Assembly (NCBI GenBank): GCA_037447605.1
Contig: CM074806.1
Span: 1,491,432 to 1,555,431, forward strand
Length of the DNA: 64,000 bases
Reading direction: 5' to 3'
Source of the DNA: Zygnema circumcarinatum
Taxonomy: Eukaryota > Streptophyta > Zygnematophyceae > Zygnematales > Zygnemataceae
Each line of letters opens with the position of its first letter. The first letter of the stretch is position 1. Position numbers and translations under genes: made by a program. Positions 48,061 to 59,700 of this stretch are shown here, piece by piece. The notes beneath the pieces were generated by a model that saw only the letters and a program-made list of their open reading frames with translations, was not told the DNA's origin and made no database searches.

Positions 48061-48730
48061 GCAGCTGTGGCGGATCCAGGTTTTTTGCTGAGGGGAGGCT
48101 AAGCCCTTTTTCAGCATAAAATACAAAAGGTAAAATATTAGGGGAGGTCAGACATTGACCATGGCCAAATCAATCTAATAAGCCTGTCGGGCGAATTAAG
48201 CATTGGCTAGGTACGCATTTCGGTACGGCTGGGTACGGCGGAGCCGCGGATCCCGACCCGGAATTCGTACACGAAACTTTGACTTTAAGTATACTAAATT
48301 CGGGAATTTAGTACGTCCATGGTCAGTGTATGACGCTCCTTGATTAAAGTTAATTTTCAAAATCTCAGGGGGACTAAGCCCTCAAACTCGTATGTGTAGG
48401 TCCGTATTGTGAAGCAAGGATACACGAGCCCTCGACATATTGGATATGGGGGGTAATGTAGATGCTGGTTAGGAGCACGGTGATATGCCACCCTTTACAT
48501 AGTTCGAATCTTCTTGTTATATCTTGTAATGGGGGTGTTGGCAGCAGATGAACGAGTAATGTGCACTGCAGTCCACGCTCGTGACCTGCGTGAACGGCAC
48601 CTCGCAACTTCACCGAGTCGCGACAAAAGCATTCGGTACGGCATATGCGCTGTACCTTATGCTGGAGGTGCACCTTCCGCACATGGCTTGTGAGACGTGC
48701 CAAGCTTGCAATACTGACCACCCCAAAAGG
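48061..48730. other. Intergenic region, possible degenerate element
   Basis: No gene seen. Two related blocks, ctgaggggaggctaagccc (about 48090) and ctcagggggactaagccct (about 48364), lie about 275 bp apart in the same orientation and flank AT-rich DNA. This could be a decayed insertion or chance. Three GGTACG sites lie at 48210-48255. Confidence 0.35.
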
Positions 48731-48736
48731 ACGTGC

Positions 48737-48951
48737 ATTCTCTCTCCCTCTCTCTCTCTCTCTCTCCCTCTCTCCCTCCCTCTCCCTCTCCCTCCCTCTC
48801 CTCTCCTCTCCCTCTCCCTCTCCCTCTCCCTCTCCCTCTCCCTCTCCCTCTCCTCTCCCTCTCCCTCTCCCTCTCCCTCTCCTCTCCCTCCTCCCTCTCC
48901 CTCTCCCTCTCCCTCTCCTCTCCCTCTCCCTCTCCCTCTCCCTCTCCCTCT
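48737..48951. repeat. CTCTCC polypyrimidine microsatellite
   Basis: About 215 bp of CT and CTCTCC units without interruption by purines. Its reading frames give Leu/Ser/Pro or Arg/Glu/Gly repeats that are not proteins. Confidence 0.95.
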
Positions 48952-49789
48952 CATATCCGGTGACCTGCAGGCGCAATCTGCTGCAGGCCAGCCAGCATTA
49001 TTTGCATCCATCAAACGAGCCACAATGGCCTCGTTCACGCTCTTGCGCTAAAGCGGATTGGCATTGGTCATGATGGCGCCGCCGTCGCATGCACATGCAC
49101 ATCGCCGAGGACATCGCCCGCCGCAGCCATGTCAGGCCATGTGAAGCGGCCCATGTACGCACGCCCGAAGGCCGGCAGGACGGCCGGCCACGATCGGCCC
49201 TCCGCCGCGGCTTGACCGCCGCGCTCAAGGCTCCGTTGTACGGTCTCGCAATCGCGGGTGACGCGTAACGCACGTCACGGCGCGGTAAACTACGAGACAT
49301 GGTCCCATGGACGTCGGTCGGCTCTTGCCCAGCTCCGAAAGCGGGCGAGGGAGGCGCTCCGTGTGACCAGTTCAGCCGAGACGGTGCATAACGGTGTGGC
49401 ATGTGCTCAGTTTGAGAAGACAAATGTGCTCCGTGTGCGCAGTTAAAATAAAACTGCAACAGATGACATCACCCATGGAACCATGTCTTGTAGTTAAACC
49501 CAACGTGACGTTACGTGTTACCCGCGATTGGGGGTCCGTACAATGGAGACGTTGGTCGTACAATAATGTACGAAATTGGGACACCACGATGTACGGCCAC
49601 CGTACAGAGGCGCTTGAAGGTACGGAGGTTTCAGCGCGGGCGGCAGCCATGGCCGGCCATGGCTGCGCCGAGCGCCGTGTCTGGTGGAGCTTGCAGGCAC
49701 CGCGACCGCCTCCCGCAAGGCAAAATTGTCGCCTTCCTTTAGAGCCGCATTTGACGACTCTATTTGGATCGATTTGAAGAAGCGTAGTT
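48952..49789. promoter_or_regulatory. Upstream region of SNX1
   Basis: No gene seen. The last 260 bp (49536-49625) carry seven CGTAC/GTACG sites, including cgtacaataatgtacg, close to the SNX1 start. The region also has GGCCGGCC-type blocks and a Kozak-like GCCATGGCC cluster (49645-49665) out of frame with SNX1. Confidence 0.4.
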
Positions 49790-52584
49790 ATGGACGACGA
49801 GGTTTGTGCTCGTTTTCTGCTACACTCTCCTTCTCGCTCTCCTTTTCTCTGTCTCTTTCTGCCTCAGGAGAGGAGTGGCAGGAGCTCAGGCGTTGCCTTG
49901 CCTCTCGCAGGGTGTGGGTAGGGACCATGGGAGTGCAGCCCCTCCCACTTCGGAGCCTCTGCTGGAGATAGAGGTGACGGACCCCGTGAAGCAGGGCGAT
50001 GGCGTGCAGGCGTACGTCTCGTATCGCGTCAGGCTCAGGGTACCGTTCGTGTCCTCCCTGTCCAATCAATCCAGTCAGCTCAACCCTAGAGGCATTTTCC
50101 GCTGCTGCTCCTTTGCATCATTCAAGAACTGATGACGCAGCTCTGTCGCATCGAATTGCTACTGAAGAAAGCGCTAATGCAGATAAGACATGCTGGAGTG
50201 TTGGAACGCAGACAAACATGCCACAATACAAACACAGCACTTCGCATGTTATTCGACGCTTTAGTGATTTTGTCTGGTTGCATGATCGACTCGCCGAGCA
50301 GAATAAAGGCATCATCATTCCTCCCTTACCGGAGAAGAACGTTGTTGGTGAGTGCCTCAAAGTGATTCGCAGCTTTATAGCTTGCAGTGTCTGTTCAAGA
50401 GCTTCAATCTGAATGAACCATACGGCTCTACTTGGCAGAGAAGTTTCGGTTCAGTGCTGATTTTATCGAGGCTCGGCGACGATCGTTGAATACGTTTGTG
50501 AATCGAGTTGCTGCACATCCTCAGCTCCGGTTATGCACAGACCTTCAACTATTCTTAGAGGCCACCGAAGATGTCTGGGTACGCAGCTGTTCCTTCTCAC
50601 TGTGCAGTGTTATTCCGCTTGATCAATGGATACCCCTTCGAAGCCCGAAACTCGCTTTCTTGGCAGCTTGCTCTCGTTTTTTCTTAGCGTGGAGTCTCGT
50701 AGTATCTAAGAAAACCGAGACGAATCAACTGTGCTAACGCACCAACTTGCTGTATTGTCGGTGGTAGAGCAGAGCTTGCAGACTAGTCGGGCAGGGGACA
50801 CCAGCTTGTTTCTAGGGAAAACCGGCGATTTCATGCAGATGTTCAAGGTGCAGCTTTCACCTCGCCCTCCCCAAACCACTGCGTTTGGGACCTGCTGCAG
50901 ACGATGTCATATCATGATGGCTGGATAGTATCGCTTGGGATTCTTACAAGAGAAACGGGCTGGTGGTTGCACAGGATGTGCAAACAAGCCTCAGCAATGT
51001 TGTGTTAGGCAAGGAGAAGGTGGAGGAGCAAGTGGATGAAGAGTACGAGGCGTTAAAAGAATACTTGCATGTTTTGGAGTCGCACCTGGTAGAAGCACAG
51101 CGACACTCGTTGCGACTAGTCAAGCGACAGAGAGGTGACCTGGAATGTTTGCCCTTTAGGGTCTTTTAGAACAAGAAGACCTCCTATAACTGCTAGTAAT
51201 TTCCTTGGACAGCGTTTAAGAAGGGTTGCCTTATGTTAGAGCGAATGGCTTACGATGCCTTGCATGCTGCAGAGCTGGGCCAGGCACTAGCAGAGTTTGG
51301 TGAAGCTATTCTTCATCTGGGCCATGGGGAGGGAGGTCCTCTGGGAAAGGCGTTGGTGGAGCTTGGCAAGCAAGCTGATAAGCTTGCAGCCAGATCGCAG
51401 GCACAGGTGAGCTATTGAGTGATCGTAGACGTGATTTATATCAAATAGTCTTTTTTTTTTTTTTTGTACTCACAAGAGGAACCGTTTGGTGTGCAGTCAT
51501 CAGAAATGCTGCTGAACTTTGCGGAGCCCCTTAAGGAGTATGTCCGCATGATTCATTCAGTGAAGGTAAAGTTTTTCCTTCAACATCCGATCACAGGAAA
51601 AGGGATTTGGCATCTGCATGAATATATAGGGGCTCGAGCTTTCAGGCTAGCACCCGAGAGTTGTCACAGAGAGTGGCGTGTACCTAAATACTCGATCCCC
51701 CATTTTTGCTTGGGGTGTCTAAACCCTCAAGAGTCGCCTCCATGTCTTGGTTTATTCAACTCCTGAAAGGTTGTTCTGCAGGCTGTTATTGCTAATCGAT
51801 CTGCAGCTCTGAAGCAGCATCAGGAACTATTGTTAGAAGTGGAAGCCAAGCGCTCAAAACTGTAAGTCCTTCATTCTAACTCTTGTCATTGCAGCATTGG
51901 GTCTGTGCAACTGTAGATCTCCTCTCTAAGGCCATTATGTCCGGCTCATTGGTCTTGTCAGCTTCTGACCCTTTTGAAGGGCTGGCGAGCAGTGCAAAGA
52001 TGAGGCAGACGCAGTCCAGTCTGCGGCCGGAGAAGTTGCAGGAGGCGGAACGAGATATTCAGGACGTGAGTCGCCCTGCTTTTCTGTTTCTCAGTGAAGG
52101 GGCTGCATGGATTGAGCATATGGGCGCAGAATGTTACAGCTGGGGGTCGGGCAGTTATACACTATGACTTTCCTCCGTTACGGATAATGCAAATATTTTT
52201 GAAATCACCTCTGCAATTCATTCTTCCTATTCCTACCAAGATGCAGATATCCACCTCCACCAACAGCTGCACTTTCACAAGAGTATACAGGCAGCCTGGT
52301 CATCGTTTTAACGGACTCGAAAGTGATTTTTTGCTCTTGTTTTCCGTTTTCCCTTGCAGACAAATCGGAAGGCGGAGTTAGCAAAGGAGCAGTATGACTC
52401 AATAGTGGAGCGAATGCGAACTGAAATGGTCCGCTTCAAGGAGGAGAAAACTCGCGATCTCGGGGCTGTGTTTTACGAGTTTGCCCGATCCGAAGCAGAG
52501 ATTTCCAAGGAAACTGCGCACCTCTGGCACGCCCTGCTGCCGACCATAAACGCTGCCAAGCCTGCCCAGACGGGCAGCGCCTGA
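49790..52584 (+). CDS. SNX1: Sorting nexin 1 (PX-BAR, retromer-associated)
   Basis: Exons: 49790-49801, 49911-50039, 50212-50347, 50439-50578, 50773-50847, 50975-51134, 51273-51406, 51497-51565, 51782-51861, 51993-52065, 52360-52584. They total 1233 bp and encode 410 residues, as usual for plant SNX1. The PX domain (about residues 18-130; [59 protein letters not shown]) binds PI3P on endosomes. The rest is a BAR domain ([81 protein letters not shown]) that dimerises and bends membranes. SNX1 works with SNX2 and the VPS26/29/35 core in endosomal recycling. The first coding exon is only 12 bp (MDDE), so the start is less certain than the rest. Confidence 0.93.
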
Positions 52585-53712
52585 AAAGAGAACATTTTTT
52601 TTTTCAATAGAAGCCCTCGCTGTCAGATGGCTCTTCGTGCATGGTATGGGGAGTGGCTGTTTCTCGCATGAATTCGAAATCAGCACACGCTTTCCCGTGA
52701 AATAAGCATTAACAGCGACATCAAAATACTCCTTGAAAACAAGAAAACAAACAAGACTCCGTGTCCAGTTTTTCAAGTCTGAGACCTTCTTAATATAGTG
52801 GAGATCAAACAATAGGGGGGGTTCAGACTTAGAAAACGGTTCAAACTTTTGGATTTTGAAATCACTGCAGGCTTTTCCGCAGAATAGCGAAACCGAAATG
52901 GTTGTTAAGTGAATGAACATCGCATTCAAGTTTCCGATTCAGTTCAAATACGTCAGAAAACTTTCAATTGGCTTGGTCGTGTGGAATGAGGGTCTGGAAA
53001 GTATTTGTTGTTGAAAATTTGAACTTTTTCGTCATCTTGTTAAATTTCTCAATAGGTTCGCTCACAATGTAGGTTCCAATATTTGCTACGTCGGAGTTGG
53101 AAAATCCATGACACGAAAAAACCAAGTTGAACTTGTCCTGTGTTGAACTGTCCAATGTTCAACTTGGTTTTTTCTAGGATTGGTCCTTCAACAGATAGGA
53201 GTTGTTTTCTCATAAGCAAAACAAATGAGATCGAATTGGCATTAGGATCTGGTTTTCTCTTGGGCCTTTAGAGTTGAACGATCAAAATAATCGTCGAAGC
53301 TCAACCATTTCGGTACTATGGTAAGCAGCAAGGCAAAATAAGAAGTACTTCGAAACAAATTCCAGATCAATTTTGCCCCATTTAAACTCACCTCTCATGT
53401 AAGCGACCCGCCCGCTCAATTCCAGACGGAACCATCGTCCTGATTACTCGGTAAAAATTGCCAAAAAAAAATCAAGTCGACAATATCATCTTTTAGAATA
53501 ACTAAATATACAATGGTTCATGCTACCAAAGGAGACTATACGTTTGCCATAGTCGGCTGGTAGCATGCCACGTTTAACCTAGACATCCCCTTCGTTCAGT
53601 TCCTTCCCCTGAATGCTGGTTTTCTTTGGCAAAAAAACCCATTGCTCAGTTGAAGAATTCAAGACGGCTGGAGCCGCCTTCGAGGGACGGGCCGCCACAT
53701 CTCTGTGCCACA
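52585..53712. other. Convergent AT-rich intergenic region with a perfect hairpin
   Basis: Spacer between the 3' ends of SNX1 (+) and the ABC1 kinase (-). AT-rich, no coding signal. It contains the 18-bp perfect inverted repeat at 53115-53174, listed separately. Confidence 0.55.
53115..53174. repeat. Perfect 18-bp inverted repeat with 24-nt loop
   Basis: gaaaaaaccaagttgaac (53115-53132) is exactly complementary to gttcaacttggttttttc (53157-53174). The loop holds another partial copy (tgttgaac). It could be a MITE remnant, a foldback or a small-RNA precursor; the sequence alone cannot decide. Confidence 0.8.
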
Positions 53713-56700
53713 TCACCCATATGTCCGGCCCAGTATTTGGCCCGTGAGGTTGTACATGAAGAGGCAGGGCAGGGCCACGTCGAGGATGGAGAGCTCCGGA
53801 TCAAGGGACTGCGCGAAGCCAAGAAGGACGCACACAGCCACCAGGAGGGAGGCGTACGCGCTGTGCACTGTCACTTCATGGAGGCGGCAGAGACGCAGCA
53901 CCTGCACAGACAGGCTCAGGTAAGAGGGAGGAGGAGGGAGGAGNNNNNNNNNNAGGAGGGAGGAGGGAGGAGGGAGGAGGGAGGAGGGAGGTGGGAGGAG
54001 GGAGGAGGCAGGAGGGAGGAGGCAGGGTTGGCACATGCCGCCTTAAGGGATGGCTGCGGGGAGAAGGAAAGAGCTCGGAAAGCAATTGAGGGAGCCTCAC
54101 TTACGTTTTTTAGAACACTGTCAAGGTCGATAGGCCGCTCATGCATTCGGCAATCTCGATCAAAGAGAGCCTTCATGTCTGCCCTAAGCCGTTCAGGATC
54201 AGGACAGCGCTGGGGTTGATCCCACGAAAATTTCAAGAGATGGTCTGTCTGCAGCATGCGGAGTATCAGCTGCAATTAAATGGTGAAGCTCAAAATTTAG
54301 AGGACTTGGGATGGGCGTTCATGAATAGAGCGTGTGTCACACAGGGCCTCCGAGTCCCTTCAACACGTTTTGGCATTTGGGGTGGGCAAGCAGAAAGCTC
54401 GAAATGAACGACCTCTGAAGCTGAAAACGGTGAAAGTTTGCCTTCGTAACACTTACCGCACGCAGGCCATCGCCCCGCCCCACCATGAGAATGAAGGAGA
54501 GAAAATGGTATCGCACAGGAGGGGCAAGCTCCTCCGCCAAGCCAAAGTCCAAAATTATGAGCTGAGCATAATCAGAACCTTCCCTTCTACGATCTGAACA
54601 CAAACAAACGGATTTTTCATGTTAAACGCGCATGCACAGAGATCGAGAACAGCAGAAATTAGCATTGCTTTTCTCTCTGATTAGGAAGGAAGGGCTCTGA
54701 CCAGCCATCCTCGCCAGCAGGTTTCCGGGATGGAGATCAGTATGCACAAAGTTGTCCCGCACGAGCATCTTGAGATACGTGTCAAGTCCGACAGCTGCAA
54801 GCTGCACCCCCAACCTCCTGCTTTCTCATACTTTTATCGTTTCCTTGCATCCTCTTCCCTGGAAGGCAGAAATTCTTCCCAACCTGCGAAAGGAGCCCCC
54901 CAAGACGGATTCCTATCATGAACGGGCCAAACGTACCTGAGTATTGAGAGTTGTTTGGCTGCGAAGAAATTGAAGCAGAGGGGCTCCACTCTCAAAGCTT
55001 TCAACAATGACACCCTCCGAAATCTGCCCAGCCCATAACACCATGTTGCAGGGCCAGTGAGATGACAATAACGAAATGGGGTCGTAAAGCTCCTCCAGCA
55101 GCCACACATATGTACATACATATATATACATATATAGAGCGGAGCCTACCAGGTTGGATACCAGTTTGGGGAAAACAACCGTCTCCTCCAAACCTGTAAA
55201 GTTTTGTTGGAATCTTGCCAAGTTACGCGCCTCTGCGGAAAGGTCTGCCTGTCATTCCGCTCCCACCACCATCATCATGCCTCTCTTCCCACTCCAAATT
55301 CAGTAGAAGCTTCTTCAATGAGGACGAGCAAGGAAAGAAAGAGGAGATACCGCATACCTGAGCAGTCATGGTATAGGAAAATTGGTCCACACTCTGCCGC
55401 AGGTTTAGCCAGCGGAGCAGTGGGAGCGGTTGCGCGAGGTCGGCAATGGCACCCATGATTTGGAAGTCCTGAAAGATGCGAGTTGCTACATGGGGATGCC
55501 TCACCTGCATCCCTCCATTCAGCATCCTTCAGCTGAACGACTGGGAGCAGATGCGGACAATCTCTCGCACATGATCGCATCATGTTGAGGAAATCAAGTG
55601 CGGTTTTCCCCCAAATGGAGCTGAATTTGGAACCAACAGACAGTTACTTTAACCAAAAAGAAGAGTAGTGAGTAGCATTATGGCTTGAGGAGTACACAGA
55701 ATGAGATAGACTGACGGGTCAAACGCAAAAATGATCTGACTGTCTGAGTCTGATTCTGCTTCATACACAAGAGTATGAAATCCTCCAAAACAGAAACATT
55801 GTAAGCCTCAGGCCAGTAGTCTGCAGCACTGGCAACACAAATAGTAAGTGCACCTTCACTGCAACGTGAGTCATTGAGCCGTCCCCTGCTCTCAGCTTGG
55901 CACGATAGACCTGCAGACAGATGTTGAGGAAACGAATGACGAACTATATTTCAGTACTCGATCTCAAGAGGCAGTGGGAGAAAGGATGGGCTGATTGAAG
56001 ACTATCCAAAGAGAGCAACGACAGCAGGAGCCACTACTTCCGAATGACATTCGAGAAGTACACTCTGTAAAGCAACTTCATGCGAACAAACTGAGTAGCC
56101 AGCCCTACCTGAGCAACGCTCCCTGATGCCGCAGGTACAATACTGAATTCTGAAAATAAGTCCTCAATCTCTCGACCGAAATTTTCCCGAATGGCATGAC
56201 GAGTGTACTTATAGCTGTGCTGCGGCGCGTGGTCGTGCAACCTCCCGAGATATTCGCACATGTCCTCAGAAAAGAGGTCTGTTCTGGTGGCAGACCACTG
56301 CCATAGTGAGAGCAACCAAAGGGCTCGTTAAGGGACAATAGCAGCAGCAGCGGAGAAGGGCACAGGTCGCAAGAGATTTACGACAGAAGGGAAGGAGACT
56401 GGGCAGGTAAAACAGGGTTCAGTCGTTTGAGAGAGTAATTCGCAGTGGCAATGAGTGGATGACGAGCAAAATGTAATGTCGGGCACACAGATCTTTCACA
56501 GGCAACGTAAAAAGAAATGAGCCAATAGGATAATTGAGAGCAAATTTTAAATGAAACAAAAGGAGTCCAAACAATGTTTATTCTCAGTCTAGAGAGGCGA
56601 GGAAAAGGAGGCATCGGAAAAATCTCGATAAAAGGATTGCGAAAAACATTCACTCGAGAACTGGCTGAAATGGAAATGCCCTTGATCTACGTCCTGATAG

Positions 56701-59700
56701 AGATGCCCACTTTCTCAGGAATGAGACATCTCGTCCACAGCCAAACAAGTTCAAAGGGTATTTTCCTCAAGCGAATGCAATGCCCCAGAAAGCTTCTGCG
56801 ACAAACATGACTATGGATATTCAGAAGAGCCTGGTATTCAAACACAACAATCCTTCAAACATTGCCTCCACGAGATTGTGCATCGACCGTTCTTCAGTCT
56901 AATGATGCCGAATCCCAAATGCAGCAAGTCAGAGGGTTGTCACAAGGTGTTGCTGTGAATGCTTCTCGATGCGAAAAGCAGAAGGCCAAATGCAATGCAA
57001 TGCAATGGTCTCCCACATCCGAGTCTTTCAACGCCTTACAACCATATAAGCTAAAATTTCTGCATGAGCATGTTGACCCATGAAAAGAAGAACATTAGCA
57101 GCAGCTCCTCCACCCCCCTTCCAACCAGACCACTCTCAGCAAGTCTTAGCCCCTCCCCACCCAGAATGAATACCCAACAGCCAAGCGCAGCCACACACGG
57201 GGTGCCACCTGTCCCCACTTGATGAAGGCGGCGCCGCACTGCTCCAACGAGAATCGCAGAAGCCGCCAAAGGCCGGCCCTCAGTCTCCTCTCCCACTCTC
57301 CCTTCAGAAGGGCGGATAGCCAATACAGGAAGGGCCCAATCAGCAGCAGCGGCAGGAACACCATAGCCAACCAGCAAGCCCGCAAGAAGAGGGAGAACTT
57401 CTGTTGAAACCCTCTCCAGCCGGTTTGCCTATCTCCTAAGCTCATAACGTACTCTCGATCTATGGGTTCGTCAACGTTAGTTTCAGCACTGGGGGCCCTA
57501 TCGGCCACTGCCGCGGCTGTATTAGTATCATCGGCATCTACAGTTGTTGTTCCTAAAGGCCATTGCAAGTCTTCTTGCAGCCCTAGGGATTGCGTGACAG
57601 CTGAGTCGGCACTTTGAGCTACCCTTGGCCTCGTGTGGGAGCTGCTTCTGCTGGAGAGCAGCGATTCAGGAGAAGAGTCAGAAAGTTCTGCTGCTGTTAA
57701 TCTGCTTCTGGAGGTCCACATATACATGGCAGAGACAAGTTCCCATACAGAAGACAGGGATCGCCCTGCGATTCCACCCACAGACTGAGCACGTGCTGCC
57801 CTCCACTCTCCCAAAGTTTGCGAACGCTGACTCAAATTAGGATCATTGCGCTGGAAAAAGCGCTCCCGTTGAGTCTGCCTATGATTTGAATATCTGGACA
57901 AGGGCATCTCAATGGAGAGTTGGACGACAGGGTAGTCAATAGCATCCGCCGCATATGCCCAGCCTCTGGGCGTTTCCCATCGCCCCTCCACCATACGGCT
58001 GCTTGTGAAGGACAGTGAGGCTGCAGCAGCGATCAAAACAAGGGGCTCCAATGCTGCTGGTCTGCAAGCATGCACAAGTTGGTAAGACACTTAGCAACCT
58101 CTCCCGAAGCAAAACTCGATTCTTTCATATGAACACTTGCCTCGACACAAGCAGAGCCATAGTGTATTTCTCCTTACCCTTTCAAACTGTCCTCAATCTG
58201 GTACAGACAAGAGCCTACTTTCTAAGAAAGCATGCACCTCTGCTGGCCGCTCGCAGCATGCTATCGTTACCGATCCTCCAGTAAACAATCATAACATCCA
58301 AGACCAGAACGGCCTTTTTTCTGCAAAAGTCACCCCGGTCGACTCAGGCTTCTCAACAGATACGTTCTCAGCTATCTATGCCTGCTGCCATGCGAGATCA
58401 GAGAGCCCTGAATGTCAAGGAGAGACATTTGCCTCTCCATTTCCCATTTGCATAGGAGGGAGAATGTGGGCAGGGCTGTGCTTGCTCACTCTTGGAAGTC
58501 AGTGAGCAGCTTGCAGAGGCGAGCAGCTGCCCAGCGATGGCAGGCTCGCCAGTTGGCCTCTGCGGCTCGCGGGCCGACAATAGAACTCTGCGATCGCACT
58601 TTGGTGCGCGCGTACCCCACAGCTACAGGCACGGCTGCCCCCACACATTTCAGAGTATGCTGCCCAGGCCATTAAAAAACCACTCTCAGCACAAAGGTAC
58701 AAAGGTTCAGACATTTGGTCGGGCTCAAAGTAAGCGATGACGTCGATATGTTGAGTCTTATGAGATGTATACATGGAGAAAGGGCGCAGGCAGCAGGAGC
58801 TTCAAGTACGGAAATCTCGGGATGGTTGCGTGAGGAAAAGGCAGCAAACTCACATGCAGTGTTGGATTCTGCCAGTTGAGCACAGAGCCTCCAGTGAGCA
58901 GTAGGGCAGATGCAATGGAAAGCTCATTGAGGCGAGACACAGGTAAGATGCTGCCAACCGCTGAGGCAATGATATTTAGGTGGCTTTCCCTGCCGGGTTT
59001 CCCAAACAGGAATTTCGCTATCCATCGGCTGACTCCAATAGCACTAACGCAGGCCATGGCCACTCCTGCAATGATGGGAAAAAAAGCCTGCAATCACCCG
59101 TTGGTGTGAGTCCACTGTTCAGGATCTTTGCACATGCCTCAATTGAACTTGGCTGCAAACACCTACAGAGATAGGGGCAACAGACTCTCCTGGCCGGCTA
59201 GAAATGCATAAACGTGCTGAGGAATACTTCAACGTTGGCGAACCGTGACTTGAGCAATTCTCCGACAGAGGTAATTGGCACAGCACATTGCCTATAAACT
59301 TGAGCAGATTGAACATCGATGAAGGCTCTCTGTAAAGTACTTATTGTTTTCAAAAAAAGGTTACGTTAATCGTTGCTTTGGAAAATTATGACCAACAGGG
59401 GTGAACGACAGTCTAAACTTTTCGGCCACGTAACACAACATCGGGCGCATCATCCAAGCGGTTACGTCTGAATAGCATATTATTGCCAACTTCTTCATGG
59501 GATCTTCAATTTTTCCATACAGGAAAAAAAAAAGGGTCATGCCAAATTAAAACTTGAACTCTTATTTAAAGAGGGCCAGCTCTCTTTCGTACAGGAGTCC
59601 ATCTACTCGGGATGGAGACGTCAAAAGGTAGAAATTCCAGAAACCAGAGTGAGAGATATAAAAGCTTGGAACTGGTTAAGTCCAACGACTGTTCCTCAAA

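Noticed and set aside
48374-49073. Arg-Glu/Arg-Gly or Leu-Ser-Pro repeat 'proteins'
   Set aside because: Direct translation of the CTCTCC microsatellite.
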